Shown here in pieces: positions 27,101-38,403 of a stretch of 64,000 bases of DNA (positions are counted from its first letter, which is position 1; every line of letters begins with the position of its first letter). The position numbers and the translations under genes were made by a program. The notes under the pieces were generated by a model. That model made no database searches. It was given only the letters and a program-made list of their open reading frames with translations, and had not been told where the DNA came from. The DNA is from Antedon mediterranea (taxonomy: Eukaryota > Echinodermata > Crinoidea > Comatulida > Antedonidae), in contig NC_092670.1 of assembly GCF_964355755.1 (NCBI RefSeq), positions 16,367,201-16,431,200 of the forward strand, read 5' to 3'.

Positions 27101-29152
27101 GAGAGGATAAGGAAAAACAGAAAATGTTGCGTTACAAAAAAGCTATAATTCGAGTCGTCTTCCCTGATAAAGTAATTTTACAAGGACTGTTTAGACCTAA
27201 GGAAACTGGTAAGTATTGTTTATAGTCCCATCATGGGGCATGGTAATTCACACCCATGTATTCTATATGTTGTTGTTTGACTGCCATCTACCTTGCACTT
27301 TGCACTTAATTCATTTCTCTGTTCTTTGTTTTTACTAGTACAAGCTTTGTTTGATTTTGTAAAGAACTCTTTAGAAGAACAAACACTGCAATTCTACCTA
27401 TGTAAGTTAATGTTATGTCATGATACAATTATAGCCATAGCAAGTCAAATGGCCGAGCGGTTAAGGAAGAGCGCCGTTTACTGTACCTAAACAATATCGG
27501 CATGGGTTTGAGGCCGACTCGCTCTTAGTACTGGTGTTGGAACAAGTCTTCTTGGATAAGGACTATAAACCGTAGGTCCAGTGTACACAGTTATAACCTG
27601 TGTGCACGTTGAAGAACCCAGTTCATTATTCGAGAGGAGTAAGGGTTACCTCTGTGAACTGGTTTACTAAATAGCCCCTGTATCAGCAGGATTACCACCT
27701 ATCTGATAAGACAGTGATTTATTTTGGTAATCCTTAGCCACATGTGCGTAAAAACATAAAATAATAAAAACAAAAATCAATGTGTATTAGGGACACCCAT
27801 AATGACGGTGAAACTCTGTTGGGCTCTTCTTAGGTGCTATTAATAGGGATTCTATTGTATTTTAATGACTATACTTATTTCTTCTCAGATACATCTCCAC
27901 CAAAATCAATTTTAAAAAATACACAGGACAGCCTTTTTGCGGTAAGATTAACATTTGGTAATAAGTATGTAACTTAGTACAGACCACTATGCATGGTGCA
28001 CGATTGCGCTCCCTATAAGTCCGGGCTACAGTTGGCAGCATCTAGTACTGAACATGTGTATCTTAGTAATATTTAGTTTTTTATTGTGAAAATTTTTAAT
28101 GTTATGTCTCACAGACTGGTTTGTTCCCAGCTGCTAAAGTCTATTTTGGATGCAAGGACAAAAGAGGTAAGTTAACATTAATAAAATTTATAATAAATTA
28201 TTTGATTCCTAAAATGTATCATTTAAATGTATCCATTTTCTACTTGTTCGTCAATGGAAAAGATGCCAATCAAATATGCCAATTGTTACCAATTTTTTTT
28301 AGTTATGCAATAACACATATATTTAACTTTGGCTTTCAGATTGCTGGCTCTCTCCATCTCTTCTGAGCTTAATAAAACCAGTAGCAGCAGTAAATGAATC
28401 TTTAAAAAGGTAAAGCACAAAATAACTTGCTTGAATGTTACATGCTCAAAGCCCACAAGTCTTTGCCGATAGGATTAACAAGTTTTTGCTTTTTTCTTTC
28501 AGTTTAACAGGCATTGTAGCAGAAGCTGACAGGGCAAGCACTTCACGAGGGGCATCCTCTATCAATGCGAAAGGAACATCGCAATCACCGCCGTCGTCAG
28601 CGGCTAGTAAGCGTCCATCTTCAAATGATTCTAGTGCAAACTCCAAAAAGATTCCAAAATGGTTCAAACTAGGTAAATGTTATTGAAGTATAATATTCAT
28701 ATTAGAAAGGTGTAATATCCCGGTCTTTAGTACCCGTGCTGTCTTACTAAAACGTGGTTCCCACTAGCGACGCAAGGCAACCCATGCAATGTAACAAAAT
28801 GCCCTTCCAATAATTGTGTTTTCCCCCGCCTTTGTGAAATCAAATCTGCTTGTTGCGCGTTAACGTTGGCATGCCGTAGCCTTTTACCTGGTTCACCCAG
28901 CATACTTTTTTAGTATGTGCTGTACTGTGTTTTCCGGGCATTCTTTTGCCTCTATTTGATTTCCAACTGCAATACAGCACTGATACGTCGCTGCGTTATA
29001 TTGTGTTGCTAAAATAAAAATACTATAATATCTCTATGCTATTACATTATTGTATACTTTCATATTATTTCTCTGTTTGCATATACCTGTTACAGTATAT
29101 TTACCAGTGTGTTTACTTTTGTTTTTGTTGGTTTTTTTTAGGCAAGCAATGA
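21184..29152 (+). CDS. ASPSCR1: TUG / UBX domain-containing protein 9, complete
   Basis: TUG tethers GLUT4 storage vesicles in vertebrates and disassembles p97/VCP hexamers. Exons: 21184-21264, 21679-21734, 21925-22140, 22326-22395, 22586-23104, 23293-23361, 23733-23872, 27066-27208, 27339-27401, 27889-27941, 28115-28166, 28340-28409, 28503-28672, 29142-29152. All phases close, giving 570 residues (human about 553). Exons 1-4 encode the N-terminal ubiquitin-like domain (MSGTVNVLTPNGRRQNVKYS) and a second ubiquitin-like segment. Exon 5 is a Ser/Thr-rich linker. Exons 7-11 carry the family block DEFFEVTVNDVRKMLADLK and the UBX fold (IIRVVFPDKVILQGLFRP, TGLFPAAKVYFG). The C-terminus KIPKWFKLG is the family's ending. 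The FPR p97-binding loop of typical UBX domains is FPA here, as in vertebrate TUG. Intron 7 (23873-27065) contains a LINE. A poly(A) signal AATAAA is at 29256-29261. Confidence 0.95.
21340..21515. repeat. TAGGCCTA-rich cluster in ASPSCR1 intron 1
   Basis: Words GGCCTA, TAGGCC, GCCTAC and CTAGGC recur many times within about 175 bp on both strands. The same word is scattered through the window, but this is its densest patch. Confidence 0.5.
23915..24330. repeat. CpG-rich interspersed block in ASPSCR1 intron 7
   Basis: An abrupt patch rich in GCGC, ACGT and TGCG words lies in otherwise CpG-poor intron DNA. It starts about 45 bp after exon 7 and ends before the LINE. No ORF of note was found. 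It is probably a repeat of unknown class. Confidence 0.35.
24473..26812 (-). mobile_element. 5'-truncated non-LTR retrotransposon (CR1/L2-like, Jockey superfamily)
   Basis: The element lies antisense in ASPSCR1 intron 7. It encodes an intact reverse transcriptase ORF and ends in a short (ATTG/CAAT)n microsatellite at 24473-24490, typical of CR1/L2-type 3' ends. The 5' part, including the endonuclease domain, is missing, so it cannot be autonomous. No clear target-site duplication was found. Clade assignment is by eye only. Confidence 0.85.
24757..26796 (-). CDS. Reverse transcriptase ORF of the truncated LINE, 679 aa
   Basis: The frame is open throughout. Reverse transcriptase motifs are visible in order: the family block SLDPTKSTGLDGLPAKFLKD (about residues 174-193), ENYRPISVLSVVSKILE (237-253), motif A LIDLCKAFDTVDH (308-320), GVPQGSILGPLLF (364-376) and the catalytic YADD (396-399). 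The C-terminal tail has the usual HNTRQ...WNALPSNLK pattern of CR1/L2-like elements. The apurinic endonuclease domain that precedes RT in this family is absent. The lack of stops suggests a fairly recent insertion. Confidence 0.85.
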   Translation of the reverse strand: MLLRKMRVKQRSDPWFNTDILNDIRTRDQYFNKFKKSKIKEDHDMYCKLRNKVKRNVKKAKSTYFRNKIIENKNNPKKLWQHLKKLGYSEKTSEQAKVVLEINESKIHNPQEVATHFNNHFTNVARYLVDKLPPMSNMFNYGSKIVKDFYSSKVTTLFSLKPVSEEFILKQLESLDPTKSTGLDGLPAKFLKDGAGVLASPLTYFINLSINTGVVPSDFKIAKVIPLYKKKCRKNPENYRPISVLSVVSKILERSVHVQLEQYLVENDLIYQYQSGFRQFHSTESTLINLLDTIKLNNSEGTHTGMVLIDLCKAFDTVDHDILCEKLLLMGITSLDWFRSYLSNRSQIVKIEDSLSVPMDISCGVPQGSILGPLLFLCFINDMVVSIDPECKLLLYADDSAIVFWHKDPTVVADKLSKALDSCRVWLVDNKLSINISKTESIIFCTQKRLQRLRSFNIISHGLTLTGSKSVKYLGIELDSSASCNNIAKSVIKKANSRLRYLYRQASCLDKNTKKLLCSALIQCLFDYCASTWYEGIDKVLKQKLQTTQNKFVRFIYGFGPRSHIGQKELSDIGMLKVESRVKFLRLCNVHKIVNNNAAPYLSEHFSRTSTIHTHNTRQRNVNLVLPLLKGNKQSHSTFFFSAIKDWNALPSNLKLISNLTTFKSHIKKHFERNILYLE
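27443..27730 (+). mobile_element. SINE family A copy
   Basis: TGGCCGAGCGGTTAAG (A box), GGTTTGAGGCC (B box) and AAGGACTATAAACCGTAGG. It lies in ASPSCR1 intron 9, about 40 bp after exon 9. Confidence 0.75.
28747..28870. mobile_element. MITE family 2 copy, partial
   Basis: Begins AACGTGGTTCCCACTAGCG. The right end is unclear. ASPSCR1 intron 13. Confidence 0.5.
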
Positions 29153-29839
29153 AAGGTTTAGCAAATAGACTACTGTTTCGCTGAAGGAATGAAATTAAGA
29201 TAACTTCTATGTTTAATCAATGATATTTATTATATATTCAATGAATGCATCTGGAAATAAATAGTGATAATATTAATAATCCGATCACACAAAATAGCTG
29301 AAACATAAGTTATAAAATTGTTACTATTTCTATATTTCTCTGTTAATTTAATGGCTAATTATGCTACATACACACAATCATTATATTACGACAATAAAAT
29401 ATTATTAAACGATTACTATTATTAAACAACATCTGGTAACAGTATTTTCATCATATGAAGAATGCAGCTTGTTCCACTTTCTGGTCGTTCATTATTCATC
29501 ATACAGTTAGTTTATTCTAAAGCTCTGTCCACACTATCAAACTGGTTTGACTAAAAAAGTGTGATGTGCCTAAATATGGTTGTGATATGACATAATCATG
29601 TCCATATATGGGCACATAACTTTTTTTTTCTACATAAAGTTTAATATTGTAGACAGAGCTTTAATTTAATCAACCTCGTTTTCAAAACATTCTCATGGCC
29701 GAATTTTTAAAACAAAATTAAAATCATCAAATCGCGAATAAGAGTACCGTATCCATCCATCATGTTTTAAAGTCTGTTACAAACTACAGTTTTCTTATAA
29801 AACGTTAGCAATGATGTTGACTGTATTTCACTTCTCACT
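29153..29839. other. ASPSCR1 3' UTR and downstream gap
   Basis: Contains the ASPSCR1 poly(A) signal and one foldback MITE (29520-29661). No gene was seen. Confidence 0.4.
29520..29661. mobile_element. MITE family 1, full copy
   Basis: AAGCTCTGTCCAC...GTAGACAGAGCTT bounded by TA on both sides. Confidence 0.9.
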
Positions 29840-30442
29840 TTATTCTAGTCCTAAATCGAAATCTTGGACGTTCTTTACTTTACTATATATCTTAGTTGTT
29901 GCCACGTGTCCGTATTCGATGAGTTTCATTGATCCACCGCCTAAGTATCTTTTAGCCCAGTTCCTATTAAACGATTTTCGTCGTCGAGACAAAGATGTTT
30001 CGTCAATTTTCTCGTGACGTGACATCTTTCTCTGATGCGCATCTTCAGCGGGTGGAGGTGCGTTTATGTTATACGAAATAACGCAGTAATAATCGTTGCT
30101 CACGGTTGGATATTTGCGAACGTATGAATGTGTCAGAGTTAGAATGCATATACCTTTATCAGATATCACCAAGTATTCTTCGTCCTCACGTTTTCTACGA
30201 AGTGCGTTATTGACGTCATCGGCCGTAATAATTACGTATGCTTCGTCATCCGGGTCTTCATGATTCTGCGAACATGGTCGTTCAGACTGCGCGCACTCAG
30301 ATTGAGCGCACTCGGATTCACATTTTGCAATTAATGAGACATCTTCCATTGTAATCTCGCAATATTCATCATCTAATAATGATGCGATTGTCTCCGGATT
30401 ACGACGACGTGACGTTTTTCTGTTCCTAGTCCTCTTTGACAT
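29840..30442 (-). CDS. Hypothetical intronless ORF, 200 aa
   Basis: The ORF starts MSKRTRNRKTSRRR, a strongly basic head, followed by an acidic middle section (residues about 22-95). The middle contains a short internal repeat SECAQ-SECAQ-SER and paired Tyr/Ile motifs EYCEITMEDV and EAYVIITADDV, which look like a duplicated short motif; EEYLVISDKG may be a third. The C-terminal third is again basic. No known domain, signal peptide or membrane segment was seen. It is a single exon with above-background CpG, like the two other orphan ORFs in this window. The function is unknown. Confidence 0.5.
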   Translation of the reverse strand: MSKRTRNRKTSRRRNPETIASLLDDEYCEITMEDVSLIAKCESECAQSECAQSERPCSQNHEDPDDEAYVIITADDVNNALRRKREDEEYLVISDKGICILTLTHSYVRKYPTVSNDYYCVISYNINAPPPAEDAHQRKMSRHEKIDETSLSRRRKSFNRNWAKRYLGGGSMKLIEYGHVATTKIYSKVKNVQDFDLGLE

Positions 30443-30652
30443 GACGTAATCGTGGTAACCAAGGAAATCAACAATATTCCGAACCTATGACGAACAAAAT
30501 ATGAAACAAATACATTATTAAATATTCTCATTTGTTACCTCTATGTTCATTCATACAACCTTTTAAAATAAAATAATTTGGTAGGCCTATTTGGTTTTTT
30601 TTAACTTTCTAGCTCTCATAGTAGGCCTACCGACGTTCCTATAGGCGTACGG

Positions 30653-30840
30653 CTAAAGCGTGGTTTCCACTAGAACGCAACGTATCGACGCAAAGTGCTG
30701 TATTACGTAATCACAAGTGAGACCCGACGACGCAATAGTGCTGCAAACGTCGTAGGTTTGATTTCACGCAGGCGGGGAAAACACAAGGGCATTTGCTTAT
30801 GTAGCGTAGATTACTATAGCTAAGTGGGAACCAAGCTTTA
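30653..30840. mobile_element. MITE family 2, full copy
   Basis: Left end TAAAGCGTGGTTTCCACTAG; right end, reversed, TAAAGCTTGGTTCCCACTTA. About 188 bp, no ORF. Confidence 0.7.
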
Positions 30841-31495
30841 GTACATTCACTTTAGGCTAGTCAACAACTTCTCTATATAATGTAAAGCCTATTTATTTCA
30901 ATAATAACACAAAGGGTCAAAGCAGCAACAAAAAACCAATAGCAAGCCACGCATGATGGAAAAAAAAATAAAAATCCAGATAGGAATTTACGTTGGTGTT
31001 TAATACCATTCAACACAAGCAGGTCCTTTACTATTCAATTCTAAAGAATGTCTACATCCCATCCCGAATTCCATACAAAATTGAATAACATAACAATAAC
31101 AAACTACGTCACACATCAATCTATACAATTTGTATAATTGATATAGGCTTAATTGATATAGGCTAAAGTTTGGAGACAAAATAGATACTATAGATATACA
31201 ACAAATATGCTATAGCTTATACTTAAGAATCTATTTACTATAAATCATACGTCAAATTATAGAAACAGTGCTCATATTCGAAACATGATCTCATAATCGC
31301 GTCAAGCATAGCTCATCGGAAACTAGTTCCGTATTTTTAGTTGAACAAATGTCTCTGGTGGGATTATATATGCTCAATCATATCATTTATTACATAGAAA
31401 ATCGATTTCTTAGAGAAGTAACAACACGTGAAATATAAATGCAGAAAACAGTGCAAAACTAACACACAAACAATATGCCTTATGTATGTAATTGT

Positions 31496-31616
31496 GAACT
31501 TACGCATAAGTGCTGAACTTAGGCATAAGTACTGAACTTAGGCATAAGTGCTGAACTTAGGCATAAGTGCTGAACTTAGGCATAAGTGCTGAACTTAGGC
31601 ATAAGTGCTGAACTTA
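31496..31616. repeat. 19-bp tandem repeat, 6 copies
   Basis: The unit GAACTTAGGCATAAGTGCT occurs six times from 31496 with single-base variants, then a partial seventh copy. Confidence 0.9.
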
Positions 31617-31864
31617 AAAGTGTATAGTTTGCAATATAAATTCTTGCAATTTAGGGGCGGGGCCTGGCCTTCAATCCGCCTATGAGATCAACAAAGAACC
31701 AACTTATTTTTCCTGACGGTTTAAGATATTTTTGTATCTACTACAATACTACTATTTTACACAATATACTACTAGGCCTACTAATATTTATTATACAAAA
31801 TTGATGCGCATTCGTATGTTAAAAAGATTACGCATAAATAAAGCCTAAATAAAGCAAATTATAT

Positions 31865-31926
31865 CATGGACCTATAGGTGAGGTAGGTCCATGCAGGAAG
31901 TTGTAATTAAAACTTCCTGGTCCATG
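31865..31926. repeat. Two adjacent short hairpins
   Basis: CATGGACCTA/TAGGTCCATG (31865-31874, 31884-31893) is followed at once by CAGGAAGTT/AACTTCCTG (31894-31902, 31911-31919) and another GGTCCATG (31919-31926). Confidence 0.8.
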
Positions 31927-33639
31927 CTTATAGTAAACAACTTTTTTCCAAACAAGAACTCTTTTGCAACTAGGCCTACAACTCAGACTTAAGACTTAAC
32001 GTAGACGTGTACAAGTTTTCCAATCGATTTTATCCTACCAACATAGGCCTAATTGCAAATACTGTACATACTTAACTATAATTCATTTTAGTTCATTTAA
32101 TTAATAACAAAACTTACCCCAACAATTAGGTTTAGGTTTCATCAAACGCTATCGACTTTTCACTCTCCAAAAGTACATAGTCGTAAAAATTAATCAAATG
32201 TAGGGCTTTCTATGGCTTTAGTACTAATAAGACCTTAGCGTGAAAAAAAATCACGGTCATTGGTTTTTAACTATACCAGGTATTTAGTTTTATGAGAAAA
32301 CCGTGTTTTTTTTTGTAATAATCAATACTTGTGTTTAACGCCCCGTGACGGCAATTAAATCCATGTGTTTTTGTCAGTATTATTATCAATGGTATCATCA
32401 ATGGACCTATTAAACCATGGTCCTATACCTGTTCGGTTGTTCCTTATTCAAACTGAATGAAAGGGACACAGTAAAATTGTATTAAAATTATAATGCGTTT
32501 TTACGGAAAACAACTATGGTGGCATGTGTCTTTTGTGGATATTGTTTACTTGACTTACTTTTTAATTTGAAAATACGTCTATTTATATATATTATTTCTT
32601 AAATACAACAATATTGACTTCTGTATTTAGGAACTCTTCCAACTTAGATTGTTTTTGTTTTAAAAATTTATTTATTTGTTCAAATAAATAGATTTTAAAA
32701 AACAAACAAACTACGCTAACAATAACATGGTCATTTAGTGAAATAAATTGGCCAACAGCTGACTTTTTATAATGGAATCGTCCTGATGACGTGAAAGGGG
32801 CTTGTCCTTGCGTCATATTGTTGGAAATTGTTCTTACTCCCTCCGTATTCTCCGTCTTACCAACATAAAACGTTTAAATTAAAACAAATATTACATATTG
32901 TACAATTAAAAGCATAAAAATATCTATTAAAATATATTTTTATAGAAAATGTGCTTACATTATCAAATAGTTAAAATTTTACTACAAAATAACCATGGAA
33001 GCTTATCAGGTTAAACAGCTAATTTGCATATCAACGTAAACAGAAAATCTCGTGGTTGCAGTTTCAAAACAAGTGGCTAGCTAGTGGTGAGTAAAATGTT
33101 TTGGGTTTTTACATGCTGATTTCTTACATTTAAATTGGTATGTATTTGAAATTTGAATTCTTGTTAATTTATACATTCATTTGAGTACTGTTTAGCTTTA
33201 AAATCTAAGCCTAATATAGAACACGATTCTGTTTATTGAATTGACTGGCTAGCCTATTTACTCGACGATATCGTGTTACTTTTTTATAAAGAATAAATGG
33301 TATAAAGAATGATGGTGATGACAACAACCGAGTTAGGTTAGCCGGGGATTTGCCAGTGCTACCTGGTCTTTGATAATGAATATTAGAAGAATGGGAATAG
33401 TTAGCTAGGCCAGAAAATTTACCACACATAACTAGGCCTAATATAGTACGGAACTGGTTTTAACTGGATCTTTTAACACCATATCTGGAAAGGTTTGCCT
33501 GATATACTGTACAGTCTGTGTAGGCCTACACAGCAGTAGGCCTATAAATTCACAAACAAATGCAAAATTTAATTTACTTTGCAGCTTTTTAAGAACTCAA
33601 CTATCTTTTTCCCCTAGAAATATTTGATACTTTATTAAG

Positions 33640-35605
33640 ATGGTAAAGCATAGTGGAGGTAAGTTTACACTTTTGAAACAATTACATTTAACTACACCAC
33701 ATCTAGTAACATCTAATTCCTATGTGCCGCATTCCCATAGGTCCATGTCAGTTATTATATCCCACAATCGGTTTTAATCAATTAATTTAATTTTCTACAA
33801 CATTGTGTTCATGTTTGTTCTAAATTTAGGTGAAGGAAATTCTGTTGAATCGTTGCACGCTTTTAAAGAATATCACTCAGATGATTGGTGTTGGGATCCT
33901 TGCAACAAATCGTCCGATGTAGTTTTATCAACCAATCATTTAGCTGCATATTTTCATACAGGTAAACATACTTGGACACATTTTTTTGCATTGCCTTGGT
34001 GGGAAAAAATGTGATGTGCCCATATATGGACATGATGATGTCATATCACTACCATATTTGGGTATATCACTACTATATTTGGGCACATCACACGTTTTTT
34101 TTTTCAAACTAGTTTGATAGTGTACACAGAGCAATTATACACATAATTCATTTGAGTGAGCGTACGTCCAATATTCACACTTAAACATTGACCTTAAAAA
34201 ATCTAATGAAACTCAGCGAAGAGGACAGATATAGATAAGACAAACAAACAAAGATCGAAAGAATCATAAAGCAGTCGCACCCTAGGATATGAACTTGCAC
34301 AATGGTGTTGTGTCATTTATAGACTGATTGTTTAAACATGCCAAACAGAAGCAGAACATATTAAAAACATGAGTGTGAATAAATGCATCATCATTAGACA
34401 TTAGGAAAGTGACACTTCAGGAAGGATTGTCACTCATAAGTTCCTGATTGGGGTCATCAATGGTGACGCATATTAGGATTAAGAGATTTACTGGTATTTT
34501 CCATATTAGTGGAATCAGGATATTTAAATTGTCTTTCGATATATTTCAAATTAATCTTATAAGGCTATCCAAGCATAGTGACTTCACAAAAGGTGCAAAC
34601 AATTATAGTGTGATTGTACTTAGTATTACAATAAAATCCTATAAAGGATAAAAAAGAAAAATTAAGGGTGTCCCAATGTAGGGGTACACTGTCCTAAATG
34701 ACAACAGTGGTAATGATAAATGGTGTATGATTAAAATTGTTTTTAGATCCAGTATATGAGAGTATTGGAACGGCAGGTGTGCGGGGAACAAAAGGATTTA
34801 GGGAGGGTGAATACTATTGGGAGGTCATCTTTACAGAACCTCCTCTTGGTACAGCAGTTATGGTCGGTGTCGGCACATGTGAAGCTTTGTTACACACAGG
34901 CAATTATCAGTATGTAAACTTAATAGGTAAGTTATAAACAAACAAATTGCTAAAAGTAATGCATGTGATACAGTACTTCAAACTTACAGTTATACAGTAT
35001 AGCATACATTAAACATGATAGCAAGTATAACATGATTTTTTTTTCTTTCAGGTATAGACAGCCACAGCTGGGGTATATCACACAAAGGAACAATATGGCA
35101 TGATGGGAAATATCGTAACTACTGCGAGGCATTTTTTGATCAAGAAACTCGTATTGGGGTACAGCTAAACTTGTATAGTGGAACGTTGACTTTTTACAAA
35201 AATGGGGTCAACTTAGGGGTTGCATTTACAGGTTGGTGAAGTCACACTATAACTTTGGTTTAAAATGAGCAAAAGTTGCTAGTATCAAACATAATAAGTA
35301 GAGTATACACATACAAGTAGGGCTTTATGACTATTATTTTTGTAAAATTAACTAATTAACATTTTGTACTGTGTTTTACAGGGTTATCAGGAGAAGATAT
35401 GGATGACATTTATCCACTTGCTTGCTCGACGTCGGCTTTGACGGAACTCGAGCTTGGAATCCGAACATCCCGAAAACTATCCCTCCAAGAAAAATGCTAC
35501 TCCGCGATTTTAAATCGTATTGGCAACAGCAAAAGAAAAGTAGATCAGTTACCACTACCCCCTCTGTTAAAAGACATATTGAAGGGGATTGCAGTGTACA
35601 AATGA
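33640..35605 (+). CDS. SPSB3: SPRY domain-containing SOCS box protein 3-like
   Basis: SPSB proteins are substrate adaptors of Cullin5-ElonginBC ubiquitin ligases; SPRY binds the target and the SOCS box binds the ligase. Coding exons: 33640-33658, 33830-33961, 34747-34926, 35052-35231, 35382-35605. All phases close, giving 244 residues. A non-coding first exon probably ends at 33086. The protein has the SPSB3 signature WCWDPCNKSSDVVLS and AGVRGTKGFREGEYYWEV, then SHSWGISHKG and GTLTFYKNGVNLGVA of the SPRY domain (residues about 25-185). A C-terminal SOCS box follows, with a BC-box-like SLQEKCYSAIL and the Cul5-type LPLPPLLKDIL. It is shorter than human SPSB3, mainly at the N-terminus. A poly(A) signal candidate lies at 36107-36112. 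Confidence 0.9.
34003..34130. mobile_element. MITE family 1, left-truncated
   Basis: Core GTGATGTGCCCATATATGG and right arm AAACTAGTTTGATAGTGTA. It sits about 40 bp after SPSB3 exon 33830-33961. Confidence 0.8.
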
Positions 35606-36944
35606 GGGGTGTCCTAAATCTATTGGGAAATCCATGGAAGATCATGCATACACCAATAACCCACTGTGGAATCAAGGACCAGAGTCATTGGTTGAATGAC
35701 GATACAGAGACAAGTGTAGCTACGATGAGTTTTATTGCGCAGAGTGCAATTGAGGGTCCTTTGTTTATTAAATTTAAGGAAGAGAATTGACAATTGAATT
35801 TGACCTCAAACAAGGACTGTCAGCTGACATGTTTTAGTCTCCAGGTTTGGAAGTGTTCATGACTATTGAAGTATATAAACTTGAAATATTTAGAGAAAAA
35901 TAATATTATTTAGAAGATATAGGTTGAAATTATGGCTACTACCTAAATTAAGTAAGATTGTACCAAAGAGAAGCACGTTGATTTCTAACGTTCAGGTAAC
36001 AAGTAAGTATTATACTGATTCGTTTGTACAGTATTAAATGAACAAAAAACAAATAGCATACTAACTCGTATATAAGCACATTCTGATTATACAAAACGCT
36101 AACGTGAATAAAAGCTAAATCACTTAAAAATGCGATAAGCCCATCTCCCGATTACCTCTTTTTCATTTTCAAATGGCGGGGTTGCGTCATTGCGATAAAA
36201 TGTAAAAGTGTAGCAGACAACTTTTAGGAGTTGATAGACAGAATCTAGAAATTAAGTGCAATAATTGCGTAGTATTTTTCGGCTGTTTGATTATACCAGG
36301 CCTGGTTATATAGGGCCTACAGTATCATTTTACAATTCACTTACTTATATTAAGTTTGTATTTGCTCATTACAGTATTTGATTATTTAAATTTAAATATT
36401 TGAAATTAGTTTTGATTAACATTTTAGGCATACTCTGGTTCAACAATCTATAATTGTATGGGGATAAAGGTTCCAGGTTATAGGGATGTTGGGGGGGGGG
36501 GGGGTGGGCGATGGGCGATGGGCTTGTATTAGATATTCCAAATATAAGATGTACTGTGCTTTGTATAATATCTTCCGTGCTCATCAACTGCTAATGTATA
36601 TCAAATTTAAGCTTAGTTTAAAAGTATATATTTTATGAATCGAATATATTCTTATATATCAGTATTTTGTTTTGCAATTATCAATTTAGTTTCCGAATAT
36701 TTCGGATTGTTAAAAAAAACCATCTGTAAATAAATTACAATTGCATTTAACAAGTGTTGGAATCATGTTTTCTTGGAGCCATTTTTCGTTAGTATACGTT
36801 TCGTTTAAGACAGTAAGTTACTACCAAGTAAAATCAAGATTTTTACAATAATAAATACGGTAACGCATCAGTTGACAGTAGAAACTGAATAATGGTAACG
36901 GGAATATTTCAGTATTTATGAGAATGGTTGTATTATTCTTACCT

Positions 36945-37036
36945 CTTTGATGATTTGCTGGTCGAAAAATACTGATGATCCAAATGATAAATATTGATAT
37001 CAGAAGTAAAATCCCAGAGAAATCTTGATAATTCAA
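36945..37036 (-). other. Possible exon with a transmembrane segment
   Basis: The minus strand reads GILLLISIFIIWIISIF, then basic residues, then a GTAAG donor at 36944-36940. The strong hydrophobic segment and donor suggest an exon, but no acceptor or partner exon was confirmed. Confidence 0.2.
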
Positions 37037-37551
37037 GAGTAGGCCTAAGAGTTTTGACGATTCAGCAGAAAATCTTGATGAACCAAATTAAAATCCAAGA
37101 GGGAAAAAAAATCAAATTGGATTTGATGTTCTGTGATGCAACAATTTAATATATAGGCCTATTTTTTTATATTTGTGATACGATTCTCTTAAATTGATAT
37201 TTCAGATTTGTTTACTTTACATCAACCACACCTAAAAATAACATAAATTATAGATTGTATATAAGATTTGGTAAAATGCTAACTAAAGACGAAAGTTGAA
37301 TTAATTTTTTTCTGAAAACAATTACACGATTCAATATAAATAAAATGATATTAGGTGAATGTTTATTCACTTGTTAGATATTCTATTGCAAGATTGTGTG
37401 ATGCGAGGTTTACGATTTAAAGGTATATCTGTTTTAATGCAATTGGCCTACATACATCAATGGATATCAACATCGATATTATACTGTTTGATTGTATACA
37501 AGTATGATTGATAGGGCCTATTTATTTATCTATATACATATAACTACTTAC

Positions 37552-37688
37552 TTCCTAAAATTCCATTTATGTTGACGTCTCCTCACTCTCAATGCAAACA
37601 ATAACGACAAGAATAAACCGAAAGCGACTGCCACAATAATATGTAAATCTTCAGCGCATTCATTAAAACAGATAAGAATGTAAACCAT
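37552..37688 (-). other. Possible small first exon encoding a membrane anchor
   Basis: The minus-strand ATG at 37688 follows in-frame stops. The frame encodes a hydrophobic segment (IIVAVAFGLFLSLLFAL) followed by RVRRRQHK, then a GTAAGT donor at 37551. This is the layout of a stop-transfer anchor with positive residues on the cytosolic side. It may belong to the same gene as 36945-37036. No family was recognised. Confidence 0.25.
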
Positions 37689-38371
37689 ACGTGCTTATCA
37701 GGTGGTGGTATAACGTATACTGCAATAAATGTCTAAAACAAAGTTAAGTGCAGATTATAAATCAACTATCATATTAATTTCGTTTATTGTAATATTTATT
37801 TTATTCTAAAAGTGGACACGTAGACGTATCTGCACTAAAATGTAGACTTCAAGTGAAAAGAAGAAAGAAAGAAGCCTACAACTGTAAGAAAAAGAAGAAA
37901 TTCTTGGTAATATTTTGAATTGATTTGAATTAATTGAAATACATTTCTAATTTGAATATTAACTAGCAACTGCAAAATGCAAGTGAGATATATTATTGGC
38001 GTGTCTATGCGACAAACTCATACACAAACACGATAAAATATATTATGTTGCAAAATTAAAATAAAGTTGAGGCCGAACAACGTTTTAAGATAGCGCCATC
38101 TAGAGTTAAAAAACTTTTCTTGAGGACTGAAGGTTGGATGATGGAAGAGAATAGTGGTGGCTAAAATGGAATAATTTTACTGAAGATTGAATTATATGTA
38201 AAGATTGGTATTCCTAAAAATGAGTTATCATTATATCTTTGGTAATTTAAGATCGTTGTTGGTTTTAGCATAGGCCTACAATTGAATGCTTACCCATCAG
38301 ACCACCTGCCACCAGTGGCAGTGGTGGCAGCAGCTACTTTAAACTGCTACTCTAGTACTTAGCCTAAGACC

Positions 38372-38403
38372 AGAGCCATATATATATATATATATATGGC
38401 TCT
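38372..38403. repeat. Perfect AT palindrome flanked by 11-bp direct repeats
   Basis: AGAGCC and GGCTCT bracket an uninterrupted (AT)n core, making a perfect 32-bp palindrome. GCCTAAGACCA occurs on both sides (38362-38372 and 38404-38414). Confidence 0.85.

Larger units (their letters stand above)
30443..33639. other. Intergenic region upstream of the SPSB3-like gene
   Basis: Holds a MITE of a second family (30653-30840), a 19-bp tandem repeat (31496-31616), nested hairpins (31865-31926) and a probable non-coding first exon of the SPSB3-like gene ending at 33086 (donor GTGAGT). No other gene is supported. Confidence 0.4.

Noticed and set aside
35422-35790. 122-aa plus-strand ORF overlapping the last SPSB3 exon
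   Set aside because: It is in another frame of a well-supported SOCS-box exon and continues into its 3' UTR.
36490-36506. Poly(G) run as a functional quadruplex
   Set aside because: A simple homopolymer of uncertain length; no other evidence of function.
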